From Legionella quateirensis (GTDB taxonomy: Bacteria > Pseudomonadota > Gammaproteobacteria > Legionellales > Legionellaceae): a stretch of 36,062 nucleotides of DNA. The stretch covers positions 193,577 through 229,638 of the forward strand of contig NZ_LNYR01000048.1 of NCBI RefSeq assembly GCF_001467955.1, written 5' to 3'. A program made the translations under genes and the position numbers. Position 1 is the first letter of the stretch. The number at the start of each line of letters is the position of its first letter. The notes beneath the pieces were generated by a model, which worked only from the letters and a program-made list of their open reading frames with translations, had not been told where the DNA came from and did not search any database. Positions 7,352-17,142 of the stretch are shown here, piece after piece.

Positions 7352-10300
7352 TCATTGCCTGTTTTTTGAAGGCAACTCAAAGGTTTTATCCATTTTAATG
7401 AGTGCCTGTATTTCTGCAAAAGGTAAGGGTTTAGAAAAAAAGAAGCCTTGTATAGCATCACACCCCATACCTAATAGAAAATTAGCTTGAGCAGCAGTTT
7501 CTACCCCCTCTGCAACAACAGTAATATTCAAACTATGAGATAAGGCAATGATACCTTTTATAATTTTAATGCTATTGGCATTATCGGGTAACCCATCAAC
7601 AAAAGTTTTATCAATTTTTAGAGTCTCAGGGCAATAATTTTTTAAATAATCAAATGAGCTATAACCCGTACCAAAGTCATCCAGTGTTATATGAATACCC
7701 AATTCTTGTAATTCATTAATTACTTTTACTGTTTGAACTGTATTAGTCATTAATAATGTTTCAGTGACTTCTAACTCAAGAAATCTGGAATTGATGGAAA
7801 ATTCTGCCAATAAATTCTTCAATTTTTCCACCAGATTATAAGAGCTACCGAATTGTCGTGCCGTTAAATTGATTGCAGTATGAATTGGACACTCGCTTCG
7901 AGCCATATCATTGAAGGCAGCGCGTAAAACCCAATCGCTGAGTTCCAGAATTAATGTCGACTGTTCACAAACTGGAATAAAATAATCAGGTAATCGCAAT
8001 ACCCCTGTTGGATCATTCCAACGAACTAAAGCTTCAACACCGGTAATTTTCCCTGTTGTCAACGAGATTTGCGGTTGATAATAAAGCTCAAGCTCGTTAT
8101 TTAATAAAGCCTCATGCATTGCACTTTCTATTTCGAGCTGTCGTGCTGGGCGAGTAAGTGTCTCTGAAGTGGCAAATTTAAACTGATGACTTCCATCCTT
8201 GGTTGATTCGATGAGAGCCCATATCGCATTGCCTAATAAGTCGTTAGCGGTAACACCGTGCTCAGGATATTGGCTTATACCAACATTAGTCGTTAAGAAT
8301 AATTCGAGGTTATTTTCCTTTATTGGTTTAACGGTGATTTCAAGTAATTTTTGTACAAAATCAATAATCAAATTTTTATTTTTAAGCGTATGCGATAAAA
8401 AACCAAAAACTCCCGGCTGAAGTACTGCTATCATATCAACAGTAGATAAGGAGACATCAAAATATTTTTTAGCCAGATTTTGGAAGATATTGTTACCCAC
8501 ATCATAACCCAATGTGTTGTTAATGAGCTGAATATTATTCACTTGCAACTTGATAACCACAAAGGATTGAACCTTATGCTCTATAAATTCTTCAATTTTT
8601 TTCAAAAAGGATTGTCGATTATAAAGACCAGTCAAAGGATCGTAATTATCAATATATTTCATTTTATTGATCAGCAAAATATTTTGAATGAATTTGCTAA
8701 AATTAGCAGTGAATTCCATTAACATTTTGAATACATCAATAGTCAGATTCAATTCTCCTCGAGTATAAAAATTCATCAACCCGATTTTCTGCTCCGATAC
8801 CACTAATGGAATCCCAACTACTTCCTTTATTTGCAGGGGCTGCCCGTCCATTCTCTGATATGGATGTTCCAAATCAGAAGGAAACGTGCTGATTTGAATA
8901 GTACTTTGGTTTAAACACATGATTTGAAACGTTTTTTCATGTTCATTAGTCAAAGATAATGTTCTGATCGATTTCGACTTAATGACTAAATCGTCCTTAA
9001 GCCAATAGGCCAAACAGGTTAATGAAGTATTGTTATCATCCAACAACCAAAACTCACCGATTTCATAGCCAATAGCGAGACAGATTGCTTTTAAAATGTT
9101 CTGAGAAAAAATGCTGATGTCCTGAGTTTTACTCAAGTTTTTATGCAATTCTGCAAGCAGTTGATGTTGCATCATCAAATTGTATTTCGCTGTAACATCC
9201 GTAGCAACTCCAAGTATGGCTAATACCTTTCCATTATTATTCTTTAAAGGAAAAATCTGATCCGATATTTGACGAATGACCCCGTCTGCACGCAATATCT
9301 TAATTTCTACAATGATATTGGAAACACCATTTTTAATTTGTTCTATAGCATCCAGTATCTTGACTCTGTCCTCAGGTACCACCAGATTCAACCAACTGTC
9401 AGGCGCCTGATACAATGAATCAACCGATTGACCGCAGATTTTTTCAAAGGCAGGACTAACATAAGTTAATTCATTGGAATCTACTGGCATTCGCCATAAA
9501 ACAAGGTCAATATTTTCAGTAAATTCAGTAAACAGCTGCTCTCGTTTTTTTAATCGTTCCGAGAGCACATTAGAACGTTTTTCAAGCTTCCCCATAATCA
9601 AAATACATATAAACACTACAATATAGATCATGGTTAAATACAGCATATTGGCAACTATCATAGTAAACGATTTACCATAGAGCTGGTATTGCACTCCTAA
9701 ACTTATTAACTTGATAAAAATGACGGCTGCAATAAAAAACAAAGGTAATAAGATTCTCGCTAATCGTCCCCCAACGTTATCCGCCAATAAGAATGAACTG
9801 ACCCCTACAGTAGGCCGCACAAACAATAAAGCAGCACAGATCAGGATAAAAGCAACTATTGTATGAACGGCAAGATTAATATAAGTTACTATCAAGTAAT
9901 CAGGCTCAACATTGGCAATATTGTATAAGATACTGAACATGATTAGCGGCAAAATCAGACACATAAAAACCTGATAGCTCCATACAGGTAAAGTCCTTGA
10001 ATCAATACACAGTACAGAGAGGCTTGCAAAAACAAAACTAATCGCGGTACAAAAAGCCATGCGCCCTGAAAAATATAAGGGATTTACTGGTTTATCAACA
10101 TAAATTAGTTGATCTATACCCAAATCAATTCCGAACAAGTACTCATATAGGGTTAACAAAGAGATGACTAATACCAATAGCGCAATACTTTTAGAGAGAT
10201 AGCGATTCAGCTGTTCCGATTTCCGGTTAGCTACCAAATATAATGCGAATCCAATCAAAACAATACAAACAGCGGTATTAAATTTCACTGAAATCGAATT

Positions 10301-10435
10301 GGGAAAAATACTTTTAAGCACCTGATTTTCAAAGAACCACCCACTTACACCAAGACAGCCGATTAAAATAACTCCAAGTGAAAGGGTTTTAGTAATGGTT
10401 CTGCATTTTTTTACTGAAATTATTATTTTTTCCAT
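7352..10435 (-). CDS. Membrane c-di-GMP phosphodiesterase: TM-PAS-GAF-degenerate GGDEF-EAL
   Basis: A 1027-residue inner-membrane sensor enzyme. About eight hydrophobic segments fill residues 15-285. A PAS domain follows (about 298-415, with YVSPAFEKICG), then a GAF-like domain (about 425-585). The GGDEF domain starts at DPLTGLYNR (599), but its active-site loop reads PGVFG at 674-678, so cyclase activity should be lost. The EAL domain (about 775-1020) keeps the catalytic set: EALVRW at 801, NLTARQF, LELEVTET, DDFGTGYSS, LKID, AEGVET and QGFFFSKP. The expected reaction is c-di-GMP to pGpG, possibly with the dead GGDEF acting as a regulatory GTP site. AGGA precedes the ATG. The gene is separated by 122 bases from the antiporter gene on the same strand. 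Confidence 0.9.
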   Translation of the reverse strand: MEKIIISVKKCRTITKTLSLGVILIGCLGVSGWFFENQVLKSIFPNSISVKFNTAVCIVLIGFALYLVANRKSEQLNRYLSKSIALLVLVISLLTLYEYLFGIDLGIDQLIYVDKPVNPLYFSGRMAFCTAISFVFASLSVLCIDSRTLPVWSYQVFMCLILPLIMFSILYNIANVEPDYLIVTYINLAVHTIVAFILICAALLFVRPTVGVSSFLLADNVGGRLARILLPLFFIAAVIFIKLISLGVQYQLYGKSFTMIVANMLYLTMIYIVVFICILIMGKLEKRSNVLSERLKKREQLFTEFTENIDLVLWRMPVDSNELTYVSPAFEKICGQSVDSLYQAPDSWLNLVVPEDRVKILDAIEQIKNGVSNIIVEIKILRADGVIRQISDQIFPLKNNNGKVLAILGVATDVTAKYNLMMQHQLLAELHKNLSKTQDISIFSQNILKAICLAIGYEIGEFWLLDDNNTSLTCLAYWLKDDLVIKSKSIRTLSLTNEHEKTFQIMCLNQSTIQISTFPSDLEHPYQRMDGQPLQIKEVVGIPLVVSEQKIGLMNFYTRGELNLTIDVFKMLMEFTANFSKFIQNILLINKMKYIDNYDPLTGLYNRQSFLKKIEEFIEHKVQSFVVIKLQVNNIQLINNTLGYDVGNNIFQNLAKKYFDVSLSTVDMIAVLQPGVFGFLSHTLKNKNLIIDFVQKLLEITVKPIKENNLELFLTTNVGISQYPEHGVTANDLLGNAIWALIESTKDGSHQFKFATSETLTRPARQLEIESAMHEALLNNELELYYQPQISLTTGKITGVEALVRWNDPTGVLRLPDYFIPVCEQSTLILELSDWVLRAAFNDMARSECPIHTAINLTARQFGSSYNLVEKLKNLLAEFSINSRFLELEVTETLLMTNTVQTVKVINELQELGIHITLDDFGTGYSSFDYLKNYCPETLKIDKTFVDGLPDNANSIKIIKGIIALSHSLNITVVAEGVETAAQANFLLGMGCDAIQGFFFSKPLPFAEIQALIKMDKTFELPSKNRQ

Positions 10436-10557
10436 ACGTCATCCTGGAATTCCTTTGATGCTGCAAAAATCATCGATTAAGGTAGATAGTGTACTTAAAA
10501 ACCTTAACCAGGTTCATTTAATTGTAGTATAGAGTGCTGCCATTATCATTGTTAGAT

Positions 10558-12348
10558 TTATTGACAATCGATCCCTATAATCTTCCAACCAATATCCGGA
10601 GTAAAACGTGCATCAACAGTAAATACAAAAATGGCATTATTCGGATCAATTGCAAATAATGGCCAACGCTGCTCTTCATCTGCTGCCAAATACTGAGCAA
10701 AAGAAAACTGTTCGGTAAGCGTCGTTGTCTTAATTTTCGCTCCTGAATTCAAGCGATTTTGTAACAAATCAAAAGTAACATTTTGACCAAAAATAATTCG
10801 CCCACCATGTTTAAAATGGACTTTATCTGCAATTTGCTCCTGTTGTGTATCGGTGGTACGTATTGTAAAGATGCTATCCGCACCAAATTCCTGCCTGTAA
10901 TGTTTTGCAGCCAAAATATTTAATTCCAACTGTGGCGTCATGATCAATAAATGCTTTATAGGCATCAGATTAATATTATCCTCTGCGTGCAATGAAACAG
11001 GATTTCCCCAATAAGTGGTCAAACCGTTCATTTTCGCCAAGCGTATTAGCGACCAATCCTGATCTGCCAGGCAGACAGAAATGTTGTTTTCAAGCAATTG
11101 CATTGCTATTCCTTGAGCAACCGGATTAGCGCCTATGATTAGAAAACCTTTGGGCTTTGGTTCTGCTACCTTAAGTTTTATAGCCAGAAATTTAGCAGTG
11201 ATACTTTGAAGCAAAACAGTCCCTACAATAATAAAAAAAGTTAATGGGACCAATTGATGCGATTCCGTATTACCTAAATTTTCTAATTTAAGAGCAAATA
11301 TGGCTGAAATAGCAGCTGCAATAATTCCTCGTGGAGCAATCCAGGCAATTAAATGACGCTCATTAAGAGTTAATTTTGAACCCAATGAAGACAGATACAC
11401 ATTAAAAGGACGGATGATGAATTGAATAACAGCAAACAAAGCCAAAGCCGGCCATCCTAATGAGATAAAGGTTGCCAGATTGATACGCGCTGCCAAAATG
11501 ATGAAGAGTAAGGAAATCAATAAAATACTAAGGCTTTCCTTGAAATTTAAAATATCATCCAGTTCAATATTTTTTATATTAGCAAGGCAAATACCCATCA
11601 ACGTTACAGTAAGCAAACCCGAATCATCAACCAGATAATTTGATACTGCAAAAACACCACAAACCAAGGTTAATACAGCAAAATTTTGCAGTTGCTCCGG
11701 GATCCAATATTTTCTCAAAGCAATACCAAAAGCAAATCCACTCGAAATCCCTAACCCAACACTGATCAATAAAACTTTGCAGAATACCAGCAAATCCCCC
11801 CAAAAACCGGTGTTTATATTGTCAGAAATAATATATTCGAACACTAAAACAGCCAGCAAAGCACCAAGAGGGTCAATTAAAATGCCTTCCCACTGCAACA
11901 CATTGGCTATGTTCGCATTAGGCCGCAATATTTTAAGCATTGGAATAATCACCGTAGGACCTGTAACTACCATTATTGCTGCAAATAAAAACGACATGGC
12001 CCAGGTAAAATGAACTATAAAATGGGTCGTCAGCGCGATTAGAACCCAGGTTAACATGGCCCCAAAAGTAATCAGGTTTTGGATGACTCGTTCTAACCCT
12101 GGAATATTTTTAAACTTCAGAGTCAAACTGCCTTCAAACAGAATTATCGCCGCAGACAAAGAAATAAATGGATTCAGCATAGCTCCCATTTGCTTATCGG
12201 GGTTAAGCCAATGTAGTATGGGGCCTTCGATAATACCGCTCACTAATAAAAAAATAATGACTGGAATTTTTAAACGCCAGGCTAACCACTGACACATTAG
12301 ACCTGTTATCAGAACGAGAGCAAAGAGCAATAATACAAGTTCAGCCAT
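10558..12348 (-). CDS. Cation/proton antiporter, CPA1 (NhaP-like) with C-terminal TrkA-N domain
   Basis: A 596-residue inner-membrane protein. Residues 1-390 hold about 12 membrane spans with family motifs: GIIEGPILHW, LFEGSLTLKF, VVTGPTVIIPML and the acidic site region EGILIDPLGALLAV, where the Asp lies in the core ion-binding helix. The sequence APRGIIAAAISAIFALKLE, typical of NhaP proteins, marks the last part of the transport domain. Residues from about 398 form a Rossmann-type TrkA-N domain (FLIIGANPVAQGIAMQLL, then LADQDWS), a nucleotide-binding regulatory module. The role is Na+ or K+ exchange for H+ in pH and salt homeostasis. A GGAGA ribosome site lies seven bases before the ATG. The exact cation cannot be told from sequence. 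Confidence 0.88.
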   Translation of the reverse strand: MAELVLLLFALVLITGLMCQWLAWRLKIPVIIFLLVSGIIEGPILHWLNPDKQMGAMLNPFISLSAAIILFEGSLTLKFKNIPGLERVIQNLITFGAMLTWVLIALTTHFIVHFTWAMSFLFAAIMVVTGPTVIIPMLKILRPNANIANVLQWEGILIDPLGALLAVLVFEYIISDNINTGFWGDLLVFCKVLLISVGLGISSGFAFGIALRKYWIPEQLQNFAVLTLVCGVFAVSNYLVDDSGLLTVTLMGICLANIKNIELDDILNFKESLSILLISLLFIILAARINLATFISLGWPALALFAVIQFIIRPFNVYLSSLGSKLTLNERHLIAWIAPRGIIAAAISAIFALKLENLGNTESHQLVPLTFFIIVGTVLLQSITAKFLAIKLKVAEPKPKGFLIIGANPVAQGIAMQLLENNISVCLADQDWSLIRLAKMNGLTTYWGNPVSLHAEDNINLMPIKHLLIMTPQLELNILAAKHYRQEFGADSIFTIRTTDTQQEQIADKVHFKHGGRIIFGQNVTFDLLQNRLNSGAKIKTTTLTEQFSFAQYLAADEEQRWPLFAIDPNNAIFVFTVDARFTPDIGWKIIGIDCQ

Positions 12349-12530
12349 TGACGTCTCCGATAAGACTAGAATCCTGATCTATCATTTCATCCATCACTCT
12401 TTTGGGTACTGTTAAACGTCTACGTACCGCTCCCGGACTTGTTCAGGGATCATCCGCGGTATCATGAGATCTCCTTGATCGCGCGGACAAGATCTGAGCG
12501 TTCCTCACTTTTTAAAATGCACATTAACTA

Positions 12531-12691
12531 AGGTGTGTTGACAATTCCAATTTCGACGTCCCGCGACTTGTTCGCGGGATCCATTTCGAACTTGATGAAC
12601 ACATAATGTTCGTTAATGATACTGCATTCCTGGATCCCGCGAACAAGTCGCGGGACGTTGGGAATAAATTGATGAATTGTCAACACCCCCT
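12531..12691. mobile_element. MITE-like palindromic element (about 160 bp)
   Basis: Two nested symmetry levels. The outer ends are near-complementary: AGGTGTGTTGACAATT at 12531-12546 against the reverse complement of 12675-12691 (AGGGGGTGTTGACAATT). Inside are perfect 28-bp inverted arms at 12556-12583 and 12631-12658, and each arm is itself a hairpin (TCCCGCG, 7-base loop, CGCGGGA). No coding capacity. This fits a non-autonomous transposable or REP-type element, although a clear target-site duplication was not identified. Confidence 0.65.
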
Positions 12692-12724
12692 AATCTTAAT
12701 ATGCAATTAATCTTAATATGCAAT
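12691..12724. repeat. 17-bp perfect tandem duplication
   Basis: TAATCTTAATATGCAAT occurs twice back to back (12691-12707 and 12708-12724), directly at the right edge of the palindromic element. It may be a slippage product or an insertion scar. Confidence 0.8.
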
Positions 12725-12736
12725 TTTTATAAGATC

Positions 12737-12762
12737 GTCATCCTCGCGAAAGCGGGGATCCA
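12737..12762. repeat. GC-rich REP-like hairpin
   Basis: GTCATCCTCGCGAAAGCGGGGATCC. ATCCTCGC and GCGGGGAT pair with one G-T wobble around a GAAA loop. This motif is a widespread bacterial intergenic repeat. It lies 8 bases beyond the stop of the MASE1 gene and could mark the 3' end of that transcript. Confidence 0.6.
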
Positions 12763-12770
12763 TCCTTTTC

Positions 12771-15700
12771 TTACTTTGTTTTTAATAACGTCTCATGTTC
12801 TTTCATCCAGATTAACAATTCATTTAAAGGCATGGGTTGTGCAAAATAATATCCCTGGACTATATTGCACCCCCATTTATTTAATAAATTCAGCTGCTCA
12901 TTACTCTCAACGCCTTCTGCAATCGATTTAATACCCAGACCATGGGATAACTGAATCGTCGTAAGAACGATGGTTGCATCATCCGGATTCAAATCCAGAC
13001 CTTTAATAAACGAACGATCTATTTTAAGAAATGAAATAGGCAATTTCTTCAACAAATGAATGGATGAAAAACCTATACCAAAATCATCCAGAGCAAATTG
13101 AATTCCAAACTCATGCAAACGGTACATCGTATTTATAATGTGTTCTTTATCATTGATTAATGAGTTTTCGGTGATTTCCAGACAAAGTTCATTAGGTTTT
13201 ATTTGAAATTTCTTTAACAGAGCCTGTATAAATTGGGCAAATGAAGCATTCTCTATTTGTTTAATCGAAATGTTCATGGCTAAAAGCAGATTGGCTTTAT
13301 TTTTTGAAATGTCACAATACTCTTCAAATGCCTGTTGCAATATCAATTTACCCAGATCATAAATAATACCCCGATCCTCAGCGATTAATAGCGATTCAAC
13401 CAAGGGAACATGTTTTAGATGTTCATCCTCCCATCTTAATAATGCCTCTATTCCGAACACTGTATGGCTTACTGCGTGTAACATGGGTTGATAATAAATT
13501 CGGTATTTTTTTTCTCTGATTGCCTGATGTAACGCATGCTCAATTTTATTGTATTTCATTATTTTTTCATTTGTAGAATCATTATAAAAAGAAAAAGTAG
13601 CTTTACCCTTTTGTTTTGATTGATACATTGCATTATCTGCATTCTTAAGCAATGTCTCTGAATCAATGCCATTTTTGGGATATAATGCAATGCCGATGCT
13701 TAAAGATGCTTTTACATAATGATCATCAATTTTTATTGGTTTATCAAAAGCATTTAAAATACGCTTCATGATCCGGGTCAAATCATTAACTTTATAAGTC
13801 TCTTCACAAATAAGACCAAACTCATCACCGCCTATTCTCGCAAAATAATCGGAATCACGAAGATGTGGTGTTATTTTCTCAGGTAAAATGGTTAATAATT
13901 TATCGCCATAGACATGTCCCAAAGAATCATTAATTAATTTGAAATTATCAATATCCAGAAAACAAATGCCAAATTGCTTTTTTGATCGTTGAGCACGAGC
14001 AATAGCATGCTCCAGAAATTCAAAAAAACTCAATCGATTCGGTAATTTGGTTAGGGGATCAACATGCGCCATGTTCATCAGTTTCGCTTCATTTTCAAGT
14101 CGTTCGGATATATCGCTGAAAATAATAGCGGCCCCATCAATCTCATTATTCACGATAATAGGAATGCAGGTATACTCTACCCAAATGTAGCTGTGATCTT
14201 TTTTCCAAAAAACAGCCTCTTTTGTTCTTATTACTGATTGTTCATGAATAGCACGATATACCGTAAGACTTTCTAATGGAGGAGCGTGATCATTAATTAT
14301 TCGTTCAATAAGAATCTTATAAATAGATTCATCTTTTAGTTCATTGCTGGAATAACCCAGTAACTGTTCAGCCGCCGAATTGATAATTGCAATTTTATAA
14401 TCAAGGTTTATCCATATTAACCCTTCCCCGGTTGCGTTGAGCAACAGTTTATTTTTTGCTTGTTCTGATTGCAGTTGCAGGGTTCTGGCTTCAGCAAGAA
14501 ATTGTATCAAATAACGTTGTCCGTAAAGAATAAATAAAATCATGTTCATAAACACGCAAAAAAACAGCGTTGTGGTCAGAGACAACCATACATGCCATGA
14601 ATATTCCAGATTGATGAAATAGGGTGATGAAGTCGCGTTAAATCCCCAATTCTCCCCGGCAAACAAAAAAGTAGAGGACGTCTGAAATAATCGTGATTGA
14701 TTCATAAGAACATTTTTAGCGTAAATTTCATATACTGCAGCCCTATTTGGATCATCTGGTTTATTGGTGAGCTTAAGATTGGAGTATTTTAAAAAATTAT
14801 TGAATTTTTGATTAAATAACTCCTGGATATCGATGTGCATTAAAATATATCCTGCAATTTTATTGTTATTGATGACCGGTGTAACAATATAAACGCCATC
14901 CAATCGATTATTTTTGGATGTAATTATTGGAAAGACAAAAGACTTATTTTGAATAAAGTGTTTTGCCATTTTATTCAGATCATGAATTGAAGACTGATCA
15001 TCTCCTTTTTGAAAAAATTTTCCTGTGCTTGATTGTGAAAAAAGTACCGAGGCATAATCTGATTTTGTACTTAAGGAATCATTATTCATCTGCGTCATTT
15101 TCGTAGTTGAAGATTGATATTTCATATTCAATTGATTGCGTTTAGCTACATTAGGAACCCATAAAATGGATTGTATATATGAATTTTCCTGTACCATTGA
15201 TGTTGCCAGGCTCTGAAAGTCTTCATTGCTTATTTCGGGAACAATTGTAAAAAACAAAGCCATTTCTTTGCCCATTTCCGTCGTTAAATGAAGCTGGTCA
15301 GCTAAGCGATTGAATTTATATTTGGTTAACTCAATGAATTTAGATTGCACTCGCTTATACTCTGCCTGGCTATAAAAAAGATGGGCCAGAAAAACAATAC
15401 AGAAAGTGAAGCATAAGGGAATTAATATAGGTACGACTCTGCTTCGCCACAATTTTGCCGGTTGAGCAAAAGCTATTAGTATGACTGGTGTAAATATGAG
15501 GACTCCAGTGCTGTCCCCCGTCCACCAGGTAACCCAGCTCGTCAGAAAATTCTCGGATGAAATAGCGCCAATCAAATATAATCCAACATTACTAAACGTT
15601 GAATTCACGATGCAGGAAACAGGACCAGTAAGAAGCGCAGAAAGCAAAATATCTTTAGGAAGATGTAATGGATTATTTAACTGGATGAAATGTTTTATAA

Positions 15701-16022
15701 GCCACCACCCAAATATGGCCTGAAGTACCGCCCCAGTTCCTGTGATAACACCTGTAACTACGACAAACAGATCAATAGCATTTCCAACGTTGTTAAAAGT
15801 AATATAAATATTGAGAATGAACGAACCGATAAAAATACCTGGCAACGTATTGAGACCATAAACAAGAACAAAACCCAGCGCGATTCCAGAAGGCGGCCAT
15901 ATTGCTGTAGCATAGCCTGGAGGAACTGCAAGCATTAACCCAATGTACCCTGTTAGTATATATAAAAACAGGACAGCCAGATTATACTTGACTGAATTGG
16001 TTAACAAAGAATCTCCACCCAT
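12771..16022 (-). CDS. Bifunctional c-di-GMP enzyme: MASE1-CHASE-PAS-GGDEF-EAL
   Basis: A 1083-residue membrane sensor. The N-terminus (about 1-220) is a MASE1 integral-membrane domain, recognised by GYIGLMLAVPPGYATAIWPP and SGIALGF. A periplasmic CHASE-like domain follows (about 225-430), then a membrane span near 480-500 and a PAS domain (about 525-640, AIINSAAEQLLGYS). The GGDEF domain starts at DPLTKLPNR (655) and has an intact GGDEF at 731-735, with an RDSD inhibitory I-site five residues upstream (722-725). The EAL domain keeps EALLRW at 859, the NISIKQ Asn, LEITEN, DDFGIGFSS, LKID, AEGVES and QGYYF. Both cyclase and phosphodiesterase look competent, so net output should depend on input and partners. 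No strong ribosome site precedes the ATG. Confidence 0.92.
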   Translation of the reverse strand: MGGDSLLTNSVKYNLAVLFLYILTGYIGLMLAVPPGYATAIWPPSGIALGFVLVYGLNTLPGIFIGSFILNIYITFNNVGNAIDLFVVVTGVITGTGAVLQAIFGWWLIKHFIQLNNPLHLPKDILLSALLTGPVSCIVNSTFSNVGLYLIGAISSENFLTSWVTWWTGDSTGVLIFTPVILIAFAQPAKLWRSRVVPILIPLCFTFCIVFLAHLFYSQAEYKRVQSKFIELTKYKFNRLADQLHLTTEMGKEMALFFTIVPEISNEDFQSLATSMVQENSYIQSILWVPNVAKRNQLNMKYQSSTTKMTQMNNDSLSTKSDYASVLFSQSSTGKFFQKGDDQSSIHDLNKMAKHFIQNKSFVFPIITSKNNRLDGVYIVTPVINNNKIAGYILMHIDIQELFNQKFNNFLKYSNLKLTNKPDDPNRAAVYEIYAKNVLMNQSRLFQTSSTFLFAGENWGFNATSSPYFINLEYSWHVWLSLTTTLFFCVFMNMILFILYGQRYLIQFLAEARTLQLQSEQAKNKLLLNATGEGLIWINLDYKIAIINSAAEQLLGYSSNELKDESIYKILIERIINDHAPPLESLTVYRAIHEQSVIRTKEAVFWKKDHSYIWVEYTCIPIIVNNEIDGAAIIFSDISERLENEAKLMNMAHVDPLTKLPNRLSFFEFLEHAIARAQRSKKQFGICFLDIDNFKLINDSLGHVYGDKLLTILPEKITPHLRDSDYFARIGGDEFGLICEETYKVNDLTRIMKRILNAFDKPIKIDDHYVKASLSIGIALYPKNGIDSETLLKNADNAMYQSKQKGKATFSFYNDSTNEKIMKYNKIEHALHQAIREKKYRIYYQPMLHAVSHTVFGIEALLRWEDEHLKHVPLVESLLIAEDRGIIYDLGKLILQQAFEEYCDISKNKANLLLAMNISIKQIENASFAQFIQALLKKFQIKPNELCLEITENSLINDKEHIINTMYRLHEFGIQFALDDFGIGFSSIHLLKKLPISFLKIDRSFIKGLDLNPDDATIVLTTIQLSHGLGIKSIAEGVESNEQLNLLNKWGCNIVQGYYFAQPMPLNELLIWMKEHETLLKTK

Positions 16023-16321
16023 ATCAGACAGGCTCTTTGATATGAATGATCTGTATTCTCTTAAATGACATTGTGTTCATGGAGCAAAATACCTGAATTT
16101 AATATCAAGATATTAATAGTTTAGCTGATAATTTGATGTACCATGTGAAATCAGAGAGCTACTCACCACAGGAGCCATCAATTGAACAATGATTTGTTAA
16201 ATCAAGATGAATTTTATGATCTGACTTGTTCTAGTCTAAGTCTCGATAATAAGGTTATAGAACATAAATTATTTTGAGATTGAACTCCAGGGAAATTAAT
16301 TTTAGTTTTGGAACAGGTAAC

Positions 16322-16894
16322 ATGATGCAAACGATACGCTCCTTCTTCGCAATTATGCTGGCTCCCGCCGTACAAGTTGATATGTCTACTCGTCTATCTA
16401 CTATAAAACACGCTGTTCCAGCCCCAAATATAAGATGGGTTAAAATTGAACATCTCCATATCACCCTGCAATTTTTAAACATTCTTAAATCGGAATGTGT
16501 TCCTCAATTAATAAAAAATATTCAAAAAACACTAAAAAATACCCCTTCATTTCAATTGGAGATCGGGGCATTAGAATGGTTTCCAACACCATCACATCCC
16601 AAAATCCTCTCATTTACTGTTGAACCACTCTCTATTTTAAATGACCTTTCAGCATCAATTGGCCATGAATTAACAGCAATGAACATACCCATTGAAAACA
16701 GGCCATTTCGTGCTCATATGACTCTAGGAAGATTAGCACCCCATCACCACCTGCCAGATACTGTAGATTTGAGCCAAATAAAATTGCCGCCAATCCCATC
16801 AATCACAATCAATGAGTTATTTTTTATTGAAAGCAAACCTCAAGCCGAAGGCAGTAACTATTCTCCTTTAGCACGTTTTAGATTAAGGGTATGA
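16322..16894 (+). CDS. thpR: RNA 2',3'-cyclic phosphodiesterase (LigT/ThpR, 2H family)
   Basis: About 190 residues, the usual length. It carries the two defining HxTx motifs of 2H phosphoesterases: HITL at 46-49, in EHLHITLQFL, and HMTL at 132-135, in RPFRAHMTLGR. RSFFAIML at the N-terminus also matches the family. Family members hydrolyse 2',3'-cyclic phosphate ends of RNA or tRNA halves to 2'-phosphomonoesters in the cytoplasm. Two adjacent ATG codons (16322 and 16325) are possible; AGG at 16315-16317 is better spaced for the second. An upstream TTG would add 16 residues that do not look like the family. It stands alone between the MASE1 gene, transcribed away, and the acyl ligase fusion. 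Confidence 0.88.
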   Translation: MMQTIRSFFAIMLAPAVQVDMSTRLSTIKHAVPAPNIRWVKIEHLHITLQFLNILKSECVPQLIKNIQKTLKNTPSFQLEIGALEWFPTPSHPKILSFTVEPLSILNDLSASIGHELTAMNIPIENRPFRAHMTLGRLAPHHHLPDTVDLSQIKLPPIPSITINELFFIESKPQAEGSNYSPLARFRLRV

Positions 16895-16942
16895 CTTTGA
16901 TCCGAAACCTTTTGTGAGCATCTTGTATTGCTCATTTAAATT

Positions 16943-16977
16943 CCCATGTGATTGCATGGGGTGTTCATATTTTTTTC
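16943..16977 (+). terminator. Possible terminator after thpR
   Basis: A 6-bp stem CCCATG / CATGGG with loop TGATTG at 16943-16960 is followed, eight bases later, by a run of T from about 16970. A second weaker stem (TGAGCA/TGCTCA, 16915-16934) lies just upstream. The delayed T-tract makes this tentative. Confidence 0.4.
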
Positions 16978-17142
16978 ATAATCCCTAATCTATAATTGTA
17001 ATATACATCACTGAACATGAAATTCAGGTTGATTACCCAACTATTAAAAATCAGATTTCGTTCATTCAAATAGTCAGATTTTAAAATTTTAAGAGACACT
17101 TCAAATTTTAGAAACTAACCTTTATCCAGGACACTTTGAATT

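Larger units (their letters stand above)
12349..12770. other. Gene-free interval of 422 bases with nested repeats
   Basis: No credible gene. The left part (12349-12530) contains the upstream region of the antiporter gene and GC-rich scraps (GGACTTGTTCAGGGATC near 12435-12450) that echo the palindrome further right. The right part holds the MITE-like element, a 17-bp tandem duplication and a GC-rich hairpin, each listed separately. Confidence 0.6.

Noticed and set aside
12677..12931. 84-residue plus-strand frame across the repeat region and the end of the MASE1 gene
   Set aside because: It is built from the tandem duplication, the REP hairpin and antisense of the EAL domain; no independent support.
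16067..16090. TGTGTTCAtGGaGCAAA resembling TGTGTTCAcGGgGCAAA near 6088-6106 as a dispersed repeat
   Set aside because: Only about 17 bases match with differences and no flanking similarity was found; too short to call a repeat family from this window.
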